Source: Manihot esculenta (Eukaryota; Streptophyta; Magnoliopsida; Malpighiales; Euphorbiaceae). Taken from it: a stretch of 64,000 nucleotides of DNA. The position numbers and the translations under genes were made by a program. Positions 23,634 to 35,866 of this stretch are shown here, piece by piece (the first letter of the stretch is position 1; every line of letters begins with the position of its first letter). Where the stretch lies: assembly GCF_001659605.2 (NCBI RefSeq), contig NC_035168.2:8488058-8552057 (forward strand), given 5' to 3'. Under the pieces are notes generated by a model. That model did no database searches. It saw nothing but the letters and a program-made list of their open reading frames with translations, and had not been told where the DNA came from.

Positions 23634-24262
23634 TGTAACGACCCGAAAATCGGACCGCTACCGGCGCTAGGATCCAGATCGGCTTAAGGCCGCCGGGACC
23701 CGTAGCAAGCCTGACATGTAGCCTGTAAACCTGTTCAATCCCATACATGATCAACAATCATACATAAAAATTTAAAACTTTTCTTTTCCTCATATACCAA
23801 ACTCAACCTGTGCATGCACTAAACATAGCCATAATCATAAACTTGACCCCTCTGTGGGATCTCATCAATGCCCCAATGGGCGATACATCATAAGTTGAGT
23901 TGGTTAAACACAAACATCAATAGACATTTAGATCATGTATCAACAAGGGATTACAATGAACTATGGTCAAGCACACTTCTAAACCTCAATGTCGTTATAC
24001 ATAATATAACTATTTAACTTTACATCATTTTTCAATTTACCATGTCCACTGTCTATCTATTACAACATAAGACTTCTTTACTCTTGCTGACCTCCTGGAC
24101 TACCCTGTACCTGTAAGCCTGGGGGTTAAGGGAGAGGGGTGAGCTACAAGAGCCCAATGAGCAGAATAGTAAAACATTTAAAACATATGATAACATGAAA
24201 TGCATCACATCACAACTAATCACATCAAGGATGAATTTGTCACCAATAGTCCCCTACATGGA

Positions 24263-24417
24263 CCAACTGTGCCAGGGGCGTAGAATGGGCCTCACTGGTC
24301 TTTCTCTTACATAACATAACATAACATGGTCCAACTGTGTCAGGGGCGTAGAATGGGCCTCACTGGTCTTTCCCTTACATAGTGCCAGGGGCGTAGAATG
24401 GGCCTCACTGGTCTTCC
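24263..24417 (-). repeat. LTR minisatellite, element C type (3' LTR)
   Basis: Three copies of GTGCCAGGGGCGTAGAATGG followed by GCCTCACTGGTCTT, the first two separated by about 24 bp. The same array is at 31843-31997 in the other LTR, so it predates insertion. Confidence 0.85.
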
Positions 24418-25513
24418 GTACCGTATCATCATCATCATAGCATAGGGGGACTAATGGATCATTCAACATCCATCCACATCATCAAACATAATATGCAATG
24501 CAACATATTCGTGAGTCTAATGCAACACCCTATTATCTCATGGCATTCATGATGCGTGAATCATGCTAAAACTGATTTATTTATTTAAAGGTATAAGAGT
24601 TATTCCACTCACCTCTGGCTGAAGCTCTACTGACTCTGAAGTGACTGACTCACTGCTGGGGTCCTCGGTTCCTCGGGTCCGAACCTACACAGGTGGACTC
24701 AAATGAGGGACCAAACATACATGAACCTAACTCTAAACTACTCCCCAAAAACCCCCTAAAATACCTCAAAACAATCATGCAAAAACATGCAAAGGAAGGC
24801 TGGACAGGGCAGGTTCGGCGGCACCTTCGGCGGCCGAAAGTCCCTCCAGAGCCGAAACCCAGGCAGGTTCGGCGGCACCTTCGACGGCCGAAAGTCCCAG
24901 ACAGAGACGAAAGTCTCTTTTCGGGGGCAACTTCGGCAGCCGAAAGGCCTGCCTCCCAAGCCATGTTCAGCGGCCGAAAGTTCCTTCGACTGCTGAACCT
25001 GGTTTCTGCCAAAGGGCAGAAACTTGGCTCCCTTTGCACAAAATCTTCTCCCTTCCAATCCAACATGCATATAACTCACCAAATCATGCAAATATACATA
25101 CATTGGCTCCTAGGGGTTTCAAACTACCTAAAACCCCAACTACAACACACAACAATAACACAATCCAAGCCACATTGCTCAAAACATAACATTAACTCAA
25201 AAACCTAACTATGAGCTAAACATGCATTCTACCCCATAGATCTTGCATAAAACTTACTTTAAACATAAAATGAGCTTAAGATCGGCTCTTACCTCTTGAA
25301 GATCGAGAGAGAGACGTCCTAAACTCGGAGGTGGGAGATTTTGAGTTCTTGAACCTCAAAGCTCCAAAACTTGCTCAAATCTCTTCAAAACGACATAAAC
25401 CTTGTTAAAACATGAAGGATTGAAGGAAAATCATCAAAAACGAACCATGGAGGAGTAAGAACTCACTGTGGTCGAAAATGGGGAGAAAACTCACCCGTTT
25501 CGGCCATGGAGCT

Positions 25514-25521
25514 CTTATATA
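25514..25521 (-). promoter_or_regulatory. TATA box in 3' LTR of C
   Basis: TATATAAG on the minus strand beside the U3 palindrome array. From the 3' LTR this promoter would read outward into D and E sequence. Confidence 0.5.
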
Positions 25522-25975
25522 GGGGCTGGCCAGCTCACATTCGGGGGCCGAACGTGCCCCCACATCTCATGCATGTTCGGCGGCCGAACATGAGGTTCGG
25601 CAGCCGAACCTGGTTTCTTTCAAACAAAACTTTCGGAGGCCAACAGTGCTCCCAAAACCTATCCATGTTCGGCGGCCGAACATGACTTTCGGCGGCCGAA
25701 CCTGGTAAAGGTTCCATGGTCTTTTTCATTTAAAAACTCAAATTCATTCTTACTTGAAAATCATTAAAACATGAAAACATTTGTGAAAACATGATTTTAC
25801 TCTTCTAGAGGTCTCCGACATCCGAGATTCCACCGAACGGTTGGAATTCCGATACCGGAGTCTAGCCGGGTATTACATTCTCCCCCCTTAAGAACATTCG
25901 TCCCCGAATGTTCCTCAACTAACACATAGCATGGCATACTCATATCATACACATAAAACACATAAGAAACTAACC

Positions 25976-28900
25976 TTAGAAAAGATAAGGGTATTGCTGG
26001 AGCATGGACTCCCGTGTCTCCTAAGTGCATTCCTCCAAATTGTGGTGGTTCCAAAGGACCTTCACCATCGGGATTTCCTTGTTCCTTAACTTCCTGATCT
26101 GGGTGTCTAGGATCCGTACTGGCTGTTCAACATAAGTGAGATTCTCTTGAATCTCCACATCTGGCTCACTAAGAACCTTGCCCGAATCTGACACAAACTT
26201 CCTCAACATAGAAACATGGAAAACCGAATGGATTCTTGCCATTGAAGCAGGTAAATCCAGCTTGTACGATACATTCCCAATCTTTTGCAAGACTTCGAAG
26301 GGTCCGATGTACCGTGGAGCCAGCTTACCTTTCTTCCCGAACCGAACCACTCCTTTCATTGGAGACACCTTAAGCAATACCAGATCCCCCTCCTGAAACT
26401 CTACTTGCCATCTGCGGATGTCTGCATAACTCTTCTGTCTGCTTGCAGCAGTCTTGATTCTTTCTCTGATTATGGGTACCACCCTGCTGGTAATCTCTAC
26501 TAACTCAGGCCCTGCCAAGGCCTTCTCTCCAACTTCCTCCCAGCAAACAGGTGACCTACACTTCCTTCCATACAAAGCTTCATATGGAGCCATCCCGATG
26601 CTAGCATGATGGCTGTTATTGTAGGCAAACTCCACCAAAGGTAGATGCTGCCTCCAAAAACCGCCAAAGTCCAGCACACACATTCTAAGCATATCCTTGA
26701 TAGTCTGGATGGTCCTTTCAGACTGTCCGTCCGTCTGGGGGTGGAAGGCAGTACTGAAATCCAATCTAGTACCCATGGCATCCTGCAGACTCCGCCAAAA
26801 CCTGGAGGTGAACTGGGGTCCTCTATCAGACACTATTGAAACAGGAACCCCATGCAGCCTGACAATCTCATCTACATACACCTGCGCTAACTTGTCTACA
26901 GAATAGCCACTCCTGACAGGGATGAAGTGAGCAGATTTGGTGAGTCTGTCCACAATCACCCATATGGAGTCCAATCTGTTGGACGTCGCCGGTAACCCCA
27001 CTACGAAGTCCATAGCTATGTTTTCCCATTTCCATTTTGGAATAGGTAGCGGGTTAAGCATTCCAGTCGGCTTCTGATGTTCCAGCTTCACCCTCTGACA
27101 CACTTCGCAGGCTGGCACAAACTGTGCCACTTCTTTCTTCATTGCTGGCCACCAATAAACTTTCTTCAAATCTTGATACATCTTGGTGGCTCCAGGGTGA
27201 ACGCTGTATCTTGCATTATGAGCTTCCCTCATAATGTCTCCTTTTAGCCCAATGTCATCTGGTACACATAATCGACTCCCATAGCGGAGGATCCCCTTAC
27301 TGTCAAATCTGAACTCACTGTCTTTGCCTGACTGAACAGTCCTGGCAATCTTCACTAACTCTGGATCCTCATGCTGCTTCTGAGCCACCTGCTCCAGAAA
27401 CACAGGTGTCACTTTCATCTGGGCCACTAAAGCACCTGTACCAGACAACTCCAACTATAGACCTTCCTCAATGAGCTTGTAAAACTCTATCACCACTGGT
27501 CTCCTCTCTGCCGTGATGTGGGATAGACTGCCTAGTGACTTCCGGCTTAGGTCGTCTGCCACGACATTCGCCTTACCCGGATGATACTGAATCTTGCAAT
27601 CATAGTCACTCAGCAGCTCTACCCATCTCATCTGTCTCAAATTCAGATCTCTTTGACTCAGGATGTACTGCAGGCTCTTATGATCTGTGAAGATCTCACA
27701 TTTTACCCCATAGAGGCAGTGCCTCCACATCTTGAGTGCAAAGATTACTGCTGCCATCTCAAGGTCATGCGTGGGGTAATTCAACTCATGCTTCTTTAGC
27801 TGTCTAGAAGCATAAGCAATCACCCTCTCATTCTGCATTAGTACACAACCCAGTCCCACACGGGACGCATCACAAAAGACTGTAAAGTCCTCATCACTAG
27901 ATGGCAGAGCTAAAACTGGTGCTGAAGTCAACCTCTTCTTAAGCTCTTCAAAACTCTCTTCGCATTGGTCGATCCACAGAAACTTCTGATTCTTCCTGGT
28001 TAGTCTGGTCAGAGGAGCTGCTATCTTTGAGAAGTCCTGAATGAACCTCCTGTAGTAACCTGCCAAACCCAAGAAACTTCTAATCTCTGTCACTGAAGTG
28101 GGTCTAGGCCAGTTAGCCACAGTTTCTGTCTTCTTGGGGTCTACCTCTATACCATTCTCTGACACTACATGCCCCAAGAACGAAATGCTCCTCAGCCAGA
28201 ACTCACACTTGGAGAACTTGGCATACAAGCCATGTTCCCTCAAGGTCTGCAGAACCAACCTCAGATGATGGGCATGCTCCTCTGCATTCCTGGAATACAC
28301 CAAGATATCGTCTATGAAGACAATAACGAAGTGATCCAGGTACTGGCTAAACACTCTGTTCATGAGATCCATGACTGCTGCAGGGGCGTTGGTTAACCCG
28401 AACGGCATTACAAGGAACTCAAAATGCCCATAACTGGTCATGAAAGCTGTCTTTGGCACGTCCTCTTCCCTGATCCTCAACTGATGGTACCCCGATCTTA
28501 GATCTATTTTGGAGAAACAACCCGCTCCTGCTAGCTGGTCGAATAGATCATCGATCCTTGGCAATGGGTACTTGTTCTTGGTAGTGACTTTGTTCAACTG
28601 CCTGTAGTCGATACAAAGTCTAAGGGATCCATCCTTCTTTCTGATGAACAAGACTGGAGCACCCCAGGGTGAGGTACTCGGTCGGATGAAGCCCTTGTCT
28701 ACCAGCTCTTGCAACTGCTCTTTCAATTCCTTCAACTCGGCTGGAGCCATCCTGTAGGGAGGGATAGAGATCGGTCGGGTTCCAGGCATCAGTTCTATCT
28801 CGAACTCTATCTCTCTAGCAGGTGGTAAACCTGGTAGCTCGTCTGGAAAAACGTCTAGAAACTCTCTAACCACTGGCACCGAGGCGGGCTCTCTAACCTG

Positions 28901-30964
28901 ACCGTTAAGCTCTCTCACATGAGCTAAATACCCCTGACATCCCCTCCTAAGCAACCTACGAGCCTGAAGAGCTGATATCAGACCTCTAGGTGTACCTCTC
29001 TTGTCTCCTCTGAAGACTACCTCTGACCCATCCTGACCTCTGAACCTGACTACCTTGTCCCTGCAGTCCAAGGTAGCACCATGGGTAGATAACCAGTCCA
29101 TCCCTAGAATGACGTCAAAATCTGTCAAGTCTAGAACCACAAGGTCGGCGGAAAGGCATCTTCCCTCAACAAAGACTGGACTGCACTGGCAGACTGACTC
29201 TGCCACTGATGGATCACACTTGGGTCCACTGACCCAGAGAGGACACTCTAACTCAGAGATCATCAACCCCAACCTCTGAACGGCTCTCGAAGCAATAAAA
29301 GAATGAGATGCACCAGGGTCCATCAAGGCATACACATCTAAACAACCAATGACTAAGTTACCTGCCACCACGGTGTTAGATGCATCTGCCTCCTGCTGAG
29401 TCATTGTGAAGATCCGTGCTGGAGCTGATGGACCTTCACCTCTGAAACCTGCTGAAGAAGAGGCTGCCCCTCTCCCTCTGCCTCTGCCACTGGCCTGAGT
29501 CACGGCTGGAGCTGCTGGCTGAGCCACACTACCAGAAGCTGTCTGCTGAGACTGTGCTCCAAAAGCTGCCCTAGGACACTCCTGAGCCATGTGTCCCTCT
29601 TGCCCGCATCTGAAGCAGGCTGTTGTCCCAGCCCGACAAACTCCCCTGTGTAGCCTACCACACTTTGCACAAACTGCATTATCAGCACCAGAGCTTGAGC
29701 CGCCCCCTAATCCCAGACTGGACTTAACCTTGTTCCAAAACTTGTTCTTCTTCTGCTTCTTGGTAGTACTGCTCCACCTCTTGCTGCCTGAAGCTGCTGC
29801 ACTAAAAGAAGAAGAGCCTGGGGTCTTAGAACTAGAAGGCTGTGCCACTGACTGTTTAACTGTTCCCTGAACGATGGCACTGGCCTCCATTTTCCGGGCC
29901 ATATCCACTATGGCATGGAAGCTCTCCCTATCTGCTGACTGGATCAAGGAGGAATATCTGGAGTGGAGTTTCATGATATACCTCCTTGACTTCTTCTGGT
30001 CTGTGTCAAGGTTTTGCCCTGCAAATGGCAACAGCTCCAAGAATTTGTCTGTGAACTCTTCTATACTCATCTCATCGGTTTGCCTCAACTGTTTAAACTC
30101 AATCATCTTTAGCTCCCTCGAGCTATCGGGGAAAGCCCATCCCGCAAACTCGTTTGCAAACTCCTCCCAAGACATGCTGTCCACCCTCGGGTTCACGTAA
30201 TTCTTAAACCACTCGCGGCACTTGAGTGTGAACCCGGCCATCTGAATGGCTCTGCTATCATCTGCCCCAATCTCATCTGTGATCACTTTCACCCTCTCAA
30301 GGTACACAAATGGGTCATCTCCTTTTTCATACTGAGGAGCACCCAACTTCATGTAGTCGGTCATTTTGACCTTGCTCCCACTGGCTGAGCTAGGTCTAGA
30401 AGGTTGAGTAACTGGGGCTGCTGGCTCTGTGGGTGGTGGAGGTGGGGCAACATTTTCTGAGGTAGGGTTTGGATAGTAAGGTGGGGGTGGATACATTGGG
30501 TATTATGGGTATGGTGGATAATAAGGTGGGTATGGCATCTGTGTGGGATAAGGGCTAAAGCTATGGTAATCCGATGTGCCTCCCATCGAATACCCAGGGT
30601 TTTGTGAGAAGTGTAGGTAGTGGGGTGGCTGAACAAATCCCGAGGCCTGAGTGCCTCCTTGGGATTCTCCCACTCCCTCTTCTGACATGCTAACTCCCAA
30701 ACTGCCATCCCTCCTCTGCTCTACATCCATATCATCCCCCATATCCTCTGACACTCCTCCTTGAACTGTTCCTCTGACTGATCTGCTTCTACCCAAATCC
30801 AAAGACCTTCTAGGGTCTCTTACTGCTCTTTCTCTGTTAGACCTAGTAGACATTGCCCTAGGTAATGCTGGAGGACGGGCGCTCATGCCCTCATCCTCAG
30901 GTGGCACTCCAGTCAATCGTGCAGATCGACGAGTTCCTCTTATCCTATTTCTGAAAAACAGCAC
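25976..30964 (-). pseudogene. Gypsy chromovirus gag-pol, element C, three nonsense codons
   Basis: A single 1,662-codon frame homologous to element B's polyprotein, with no frameshift but three in-frame stops: codon 154 (TAA, 30503-30505) where Gln is expected, codon 1170 (TAG, 27455-27457) where Gln is expected, and codon 1648 (TAG, 26021-26023) where the chromodomain Trp is expected. Each fits one C-to-T change on one strand. Domains match B: gag, [14 protein letters not shown] knuckle, DPGASHSF protease, FIDDILVYS reverse transcriptase, RNase H, integrase with an intact D-D-E pattern, and chromodomain. The stops separate an N-terminal 153-residue piece, gag to RNase H, integrase, and the last residues. 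C cannot make a full polyprotein by itself. Confidence 0.93.
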
Positions 30965-31198
30965 ACATCAAGCAAGCATTAGCATCATATGGTTCATGTG
31001 GGCACACATGAACCCTCATCACATACATCACATAGCATAGCATATCATTAATGCACATGCATAAAGTCATGGCATTTCACATCATCATGCAAGACAAGAC
31101 TCCACATCCTATCCTAGTGGACATGATCTTCCTATTGTGCTTGACCTTCTATAATATCTATGAGCCCGACACTCTAGGTCCGACCATATGAACCTAGG

Positions 31199-31210
31199 GC
31201 TCTGATACCA
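31199..31210 (-). other. Primer-binding site of element C
   Basis: TGGTATCAGAGC on the minus strand, an exact initiator-tRNA-Met primer site three bases inside the 5' LTR. Confidence 0.9.
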
Positions 31211-31842
31211 CTCTGTAACGACCCGAAAATCGGACCGCTACCGGCGCTAGGATCCAGATCGGCTTAAGGTCGCCGGGACCCGTAGCAAGCCTGACATGTA
31301 GCCTGTAAACCTATTCAATCCCATACATGATCAACAATCATACATAAAAATTTAAAACTTTTCTTTTCCTCATACACCAAACTCAACCTGTGCATGCACT
31401 AAACATAGCCATAATCATAAACTTGACCCCTCTGTGGGATCTCATCAATGCCCCAATGGGCGATACATCATAAGTTGAGTTGGTTAAACACAAACATCAA
31501 TAGACATTTAGATCATGTATCAACAAGGGATTACAATGAACTATGGTCAAGCACACTTCTAAATCTCAATGTAGTTATACATAATATAACTATTTAACTT
31601 TACATCATTTTTCAATTTACCATGTCCACTGTCTATCTATTACAATATAAGACTTCTTTACTCTTGCTGACCTCCTGGACTACCCTGTACCTGCAAGCCT
31701 GGGGGTTAAGGGAGAGGGGGAAGCTACAAGAGCCCAGTGAGCAGAATAGTAAAACATTTAAAACATATGATAACATGAAATGCATCACATCACAGCTAAT
31801 CACATCAAGGATGAATTTGTCACCAATAGTCCCCTACATGGA

Positions 31843-31997
31843 CCAACTGTGCCAGGGGCGTAGAATGGGCCTCACTGGTCTTTCTCTTACATAACATAAC
31901 ATAACATGGTCCAACTGTGCCAGGGGCGTAGAATGGGCCTCACTGGTCTTTCCCTTACATAGTGCCAGGGGCGTAGAATGGGCCTCACTGGTCTTCC
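31843..31997 (-). repeat. LTR minisatellite, element C type (5' LTR)
   Basis: The same three-unit array as in the other LTR, with one T/C difference in the second unit. Confidence 0.85.
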
Positions 31998-33093
31998 GTA
32001 CCGTATCATCATCATCATAGCATAGGGGGACTAATGGATCATTCAACATCCATCCACATCATCAAACATAATATGCAATGCAACATATTCGTGAGTCTAA
32101 TGCAACACCCTATTATCTCATGGCATTCATGATGCGTGAATCATGCTAAAACTGATTTATTTATTTAAAGGCATAAGAGTTACTCCACTCACCTCTGGCT
32201 GAAGCTCTACTGACTCTGAAGTGACTGACTCACTGCTGTGGTCCTCGGTTCCTCGGGTCCGAACCTACACAGGTGGACTCAAATGAGGGACCAAACATAC
32301 ATGAACCTAACTCTAAACTACTCCCCAAAAACCCCCTAAAATACCTCAAAACAATCATGCAAAAACATGCAAAGGAAGGCTGGACAGGGCAGGTTCGGCG
32401 GCACCTTCGGCGGCCGAAAGTCCCTCCAGAGCCGAAACCCAGGCAGGTTCGGCGGCACCTTCGGCGGCCGAAAGTCCCAGACAGAGATGAAAGTCTCTTT
32501 TCGGGGGCAACTTCGGCAGCCGAAAGGCCTGCCTCCCAAGCCATGTTCGGCGGCCGAAAGTTCCTTCGGCTGCCGAACCTGGTTTCTGCCAAAGGGCAGA
32601 AACTTGGCTCCCTTTGCACAAAATCTTCTCCCTTCCAATCCAACATGCATATAACTCACCAAATCATGCAAATATACATACATTGGCTCCTAGGGGTTTC
32701 AAACTACCTAAAACCCCAACTACAACACACAACAACAACACAATCCAAGCCACATTGCTCAAAACATAACATTAACTCAAAAACCTAACTATGAGCTAAA
32801 CATGCATTCTACCCCATAGATCTTGCATAAAACTTACTTTAAACATAAAATGAGCTTAAGATCGGCTCTTACCTCTTGAAGATCGAGAGAGAGACGTCCT
32901 AAACTCGGAGGTGGGAGATTTTGAGTTCTTGAACCTCAAAGCTCCAAAACTTGCTCAAATCTCTTCAAAACGACATAAACCTTGTTAAAACATGAAGGAT
33001 TGAAGGAAAATCATCAAAAACGAACCATGGAGGAGCAAGAACTCACCGTGGTCGAAAATGGGGAGAAAACTCACCCGTTTCGGCCATGGAGCT

Positions 33094-33101
33094 CTTATAT
33101 A
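33094..33101 (-). promoter_or_regulatory. TATA box of 5' LTR of C
   Basis: TATATAAG on the minus strand, downstream (in element sense) of the palindrome array at about 33119-33285. Confidence 0.55.
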
Positions 33102-33457
33102 GGGGCTGGCCAGCTCACGTTCGGGGGCCGAACGTGCCTCCAAATCTCATGCATGTTCGGCGGCCGAACATGAGGTTCGGCGGCCGAACCTGGTTTCTTT
33201 CAAACAAAACTTTCGGAGGCCAACAGTGCTCCCAAAACCTATCCACGTTCGGCGGCCGAACATGACTTTCGGCGGCCGAACCTGGTAAAGATTCCATGGT
33301 CTTTTTCATTTAAAAACTCAAATTCATTCTTACTTGAAAATCATTAAAACATGAAAACATTTGTGAAAACATGATTTTACCCTTCTAGAGGTCTCCGACA
33401 TCCAAGATTCCACCGAACGGTTGGAATTCCGATACTGGAGTCTAGCCGGGTATTACA

Positions 33458-33462
33458 AATGC
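33458..33462. repeat. Target-site duplication of element C, right copy (AATGC)
   Basis: Exact partner of 23629-23633. Confidence 0.93.
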
Positions 33463-34883
33463 AATCATCCTATTGCATAATCATGATGTATGAAACATGA
33501 TAAAACATTAAATTTCTCAAATTTAAAAGATTAAGTTTAGTTCCACTCACCTCTGGCTGACTCTGACAACACCGAAGCAGCTGAACTCACTGCTGGGGTC
33601 CTCGGTTCCTCGGGTCCGAACCTACACAGGTGGACTCAAATGAGGGACCAAACCCACCTGAACATAACTATAAACTACTCCCCAAAAACCCCCTAAAACA
33701 TCATGAAACAACCATGGAAAAACATGCAAAGGAGGCCTGGACAGGGCACTTTCGGCGGCAGGTTTGGCGGCCGAAAGTCCCTCCAGAGCCGAAAGTCAGG
33801 CAGGTTCGGCGGCACCTTCGGCGGCCGAAACTCCCAGACAGAGACGAAACTCATGCATGTTCGGCGGCACTTTCGGCGGCCGAAACTGCCAGACAGAGAC
33901 GAAAGTCTCCTTTCGGGGGCAGGCTTCGGCAGCCGAAAGGCTTGCCTCCCCAGCCATGATCGGCGGCCGAAAGTCCTTCGGCTGCCGAACCTGGTTTCTG
34001 CCAAAGGGCAGAAACTTGGCTCCTTTTGCACATTTCGTCTCCCAACTTTCCAAACATGCATCAAACCTATTCTACAACACACATACACAAGCATACATGT
34101 TCCTAGGGGCCTCAAACCATCATAAACCCCATCTACAACACAACAAGCAACTCACATTGTTCATGAACACACATTAAACCCATAAAATCCAAAAACATAT
34201 CCATAGCCTATCATGCATTTCTAACCCATAGATCTACTTAAAACTTACTTAAAATAGGCAATGAGCTTAAGATCGGCTCTTACCTCTTGAAGATCGAGAG
34301 AGAGACGACCTAAAACTCGGAGGTGGGAGAGGTTGGGTTCTTGGACCTCCAAGCTCCAAAACTTTGCTCAAAAGCTCAAATCTTCAAAACAAAGTTAAAA
34401 CAAATGAAAATCTTAAAAGATCTAGAGGAAAAACATCAAAGATTGGTGAGGGACGGCGGAGAGCTCACCTTGGCCGAAAATGGGGAAAAAGCTCACTCGT
34501 TTTCGGCTAAGGGACCCTTTTATAGTGGCTGGCCAGGCCACGTTTGGGGACCGAACGTGCCTCCGCATGCATGCCATGTTCGGCGGCCGAACTTGAGGTT
34601 CGGCGGCCGAACCTGGACTTCCTCACTTATGCCTTCGGGGGCCTAAGGCACACCCGAAATGCCTGTATGTTCGGCGGCCGAACTTGAGTTTCGGCGGCCG
34701 AACCTGAGTTTTCCTCCAAGGTTCTTTTCATGAAAAAACTCATTTCCCTTTTACTTAAAACCATAAAACACATTAAAACATTTTTTTTTTGAGAACATGG
34801 TTTTACCCTTCTAGAGGTCTCCGACATCCGAGATTCCACCGGACGGTAGGAATTCCGATACCGGAGTCTAGCCGGGTATTACA
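33463..34883 (-). repeat. Gypsy solo LTR D, second segment
   Basis: Continues D after the C insertion and ends GCCGGGTATTACA at 34883. It contains leader palindromes (about 33751-33990), TATA box TATAAAAG at 34517-34524 (minus strand) and U3 palindromes (about 34541-34702). It has one extra leader palindrome unit compared with C. Confidence 0.92.
34517..34524 (-). promoter_or_regulatory. TATA box of solo LTR D
   Basis: TATAAAAG on the minus strand, in the same setting as in A and B. A solo LTR can keep promoter activity and would here transcribe toward element C. Confidence 0.5.
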
Positions 34884-34888
34884 CAAAA
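34884..34888. repeat. Target-site duplication of solo LTR D, right copy (CAAAA)
   Basis: Exact partner of 22739-22743. Confidence 0.9.
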
Positions 34889-35866
34889 GATGAGTTGGTC
34901 AATAGTTGACCTAATAGGTTTAAGCCCAGACCCTTCATCGGGATAATTCTAAAAGTCTAAATACACAATTTCCTTAATAGGTTTAAACTAAAAATAAAAT
35001 CGAAAATGTCATAATTATTATAGCTATTTATGATGAATGTAGTTGCATGATGTACTCATGGGCCTTATTTTGGATTTGTAAATTAAATACGGTTTACATG
35101 TTGTTTATTAATTTTGTAATGTACGTTAATATTTTATAGTATAGAATTTGAAGACGGAGCCCAAGTTGGGGAGCTAACTTGTCTTGGTCCATTAGTTGTG
35201 AGCTAATTCATTTTGGCTCAACTGATTGGTGAGCTAATTCATTTTGGCCCAACTCGAAAAAGAAGACTATTTGCAATAGGTCTTAGTTCTCAGTTATAGG
35301 TCCATTGGCCCAAGAGTGACACGTTTACTTTTACGCTTTATACTTATGCATGTGTGAATGCATGGATATCCATTTTACCATGTAAGCCATTTTTCTAAAC
35401 AATCCCTAAAAATTAAGCCAATACGAATTGTCTTTCTAAATCGAAGCTTGTCAAGGCATCAATCATCGAAGTATGGGCTAGTCAAAGCTAGGTGCTTTAG
35501 ATTATCTTTGTGAGGCAAGTGTTAGGGTAATTGTTACGCTTAACACTCGATTGTATGTTTAGACTTAACATGGATAGTTAGATTTAATCTTGACCCTAGG
35601 CAATTTAAAATGGGTATGCACCTGACATACGATGTCAACCATTAAAACCAAGAATCATATAGGATATGATTGGAAAGAGTTTCTACCTAAATAGCCTAGT
35701 CTTAGGTGTATAAACTCAGTTTGACTAAGACAAAGTGAAATACAGATCTTGGCCCACAATTTAATCACTAAAAAACTAATTATTTATGGGATATTAATTC
35801 GAATTGTGGAATTATAATTAAAGATCTTATCTAATCTTGTTTCAACTAAACTTTGTAGATTGAACA
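34889..35866 (+). other. Untranslated leader of element E, right part
   Basis: Non-coding stretch up to the gag start. It contains three imperfect copies of a phrase like GTGAGCTAATTCATTTTGGC at about 35168-35252. Confidence 0.55.

Larger units (their letters stand above)
23634..25877 (-). repeat. 3' LTR of element C
   Basis: Reads TGTAACGACCCG to GGGTATTACA on the + strand. It holds a minisatellite (24263-24417), leader palindromes (24813-25000), a TATA box (25514-25521) and U3 palindromes (25540-25702). Several palindromes here carry G-to-A or C-to-T changes not seen in the other LTR (for example TTCGACGGCCG). Confidence 0.94.
23634..33457 (-). mobile_element. Complete Ty3/Gypsy chromovirus element C (9,824 bp)
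   Basis: Two LTRs of identical length (2,244 bp, 23634-25877 and 31214-33457), perfect AATGC target-site duplications, exact initiator-tRNA-Met primer site at 31199-31210, polypurine tract (reversed) at about 25878-25888, and a gag-pol region with three nonsense codons. By eye I count roughly 30 substitutions and no indels between the LTRs (about 1.4%), most of them transitions. At the commonly used plant LTR rate of about 1.3e-8 per site per year this is roughly half a million years; the estimate is rough. Confidence 0.95.
31214..33457 (-). repeat. 5' LTR of element C
   Basis: Same length as the 3' LTR and about 98.6% identical by eye. Its TATA box is at 33094-33101 and its minisatellite at 31843-31997. 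This copy would drive transcription of C. Confidence 0.94.

Noticed and set aside
31199..31210. tRNA gene next to the LTR
   Set aside because: Only the 12-base complement of a tRNA 3' end is present, as expected for a primer-binding site.
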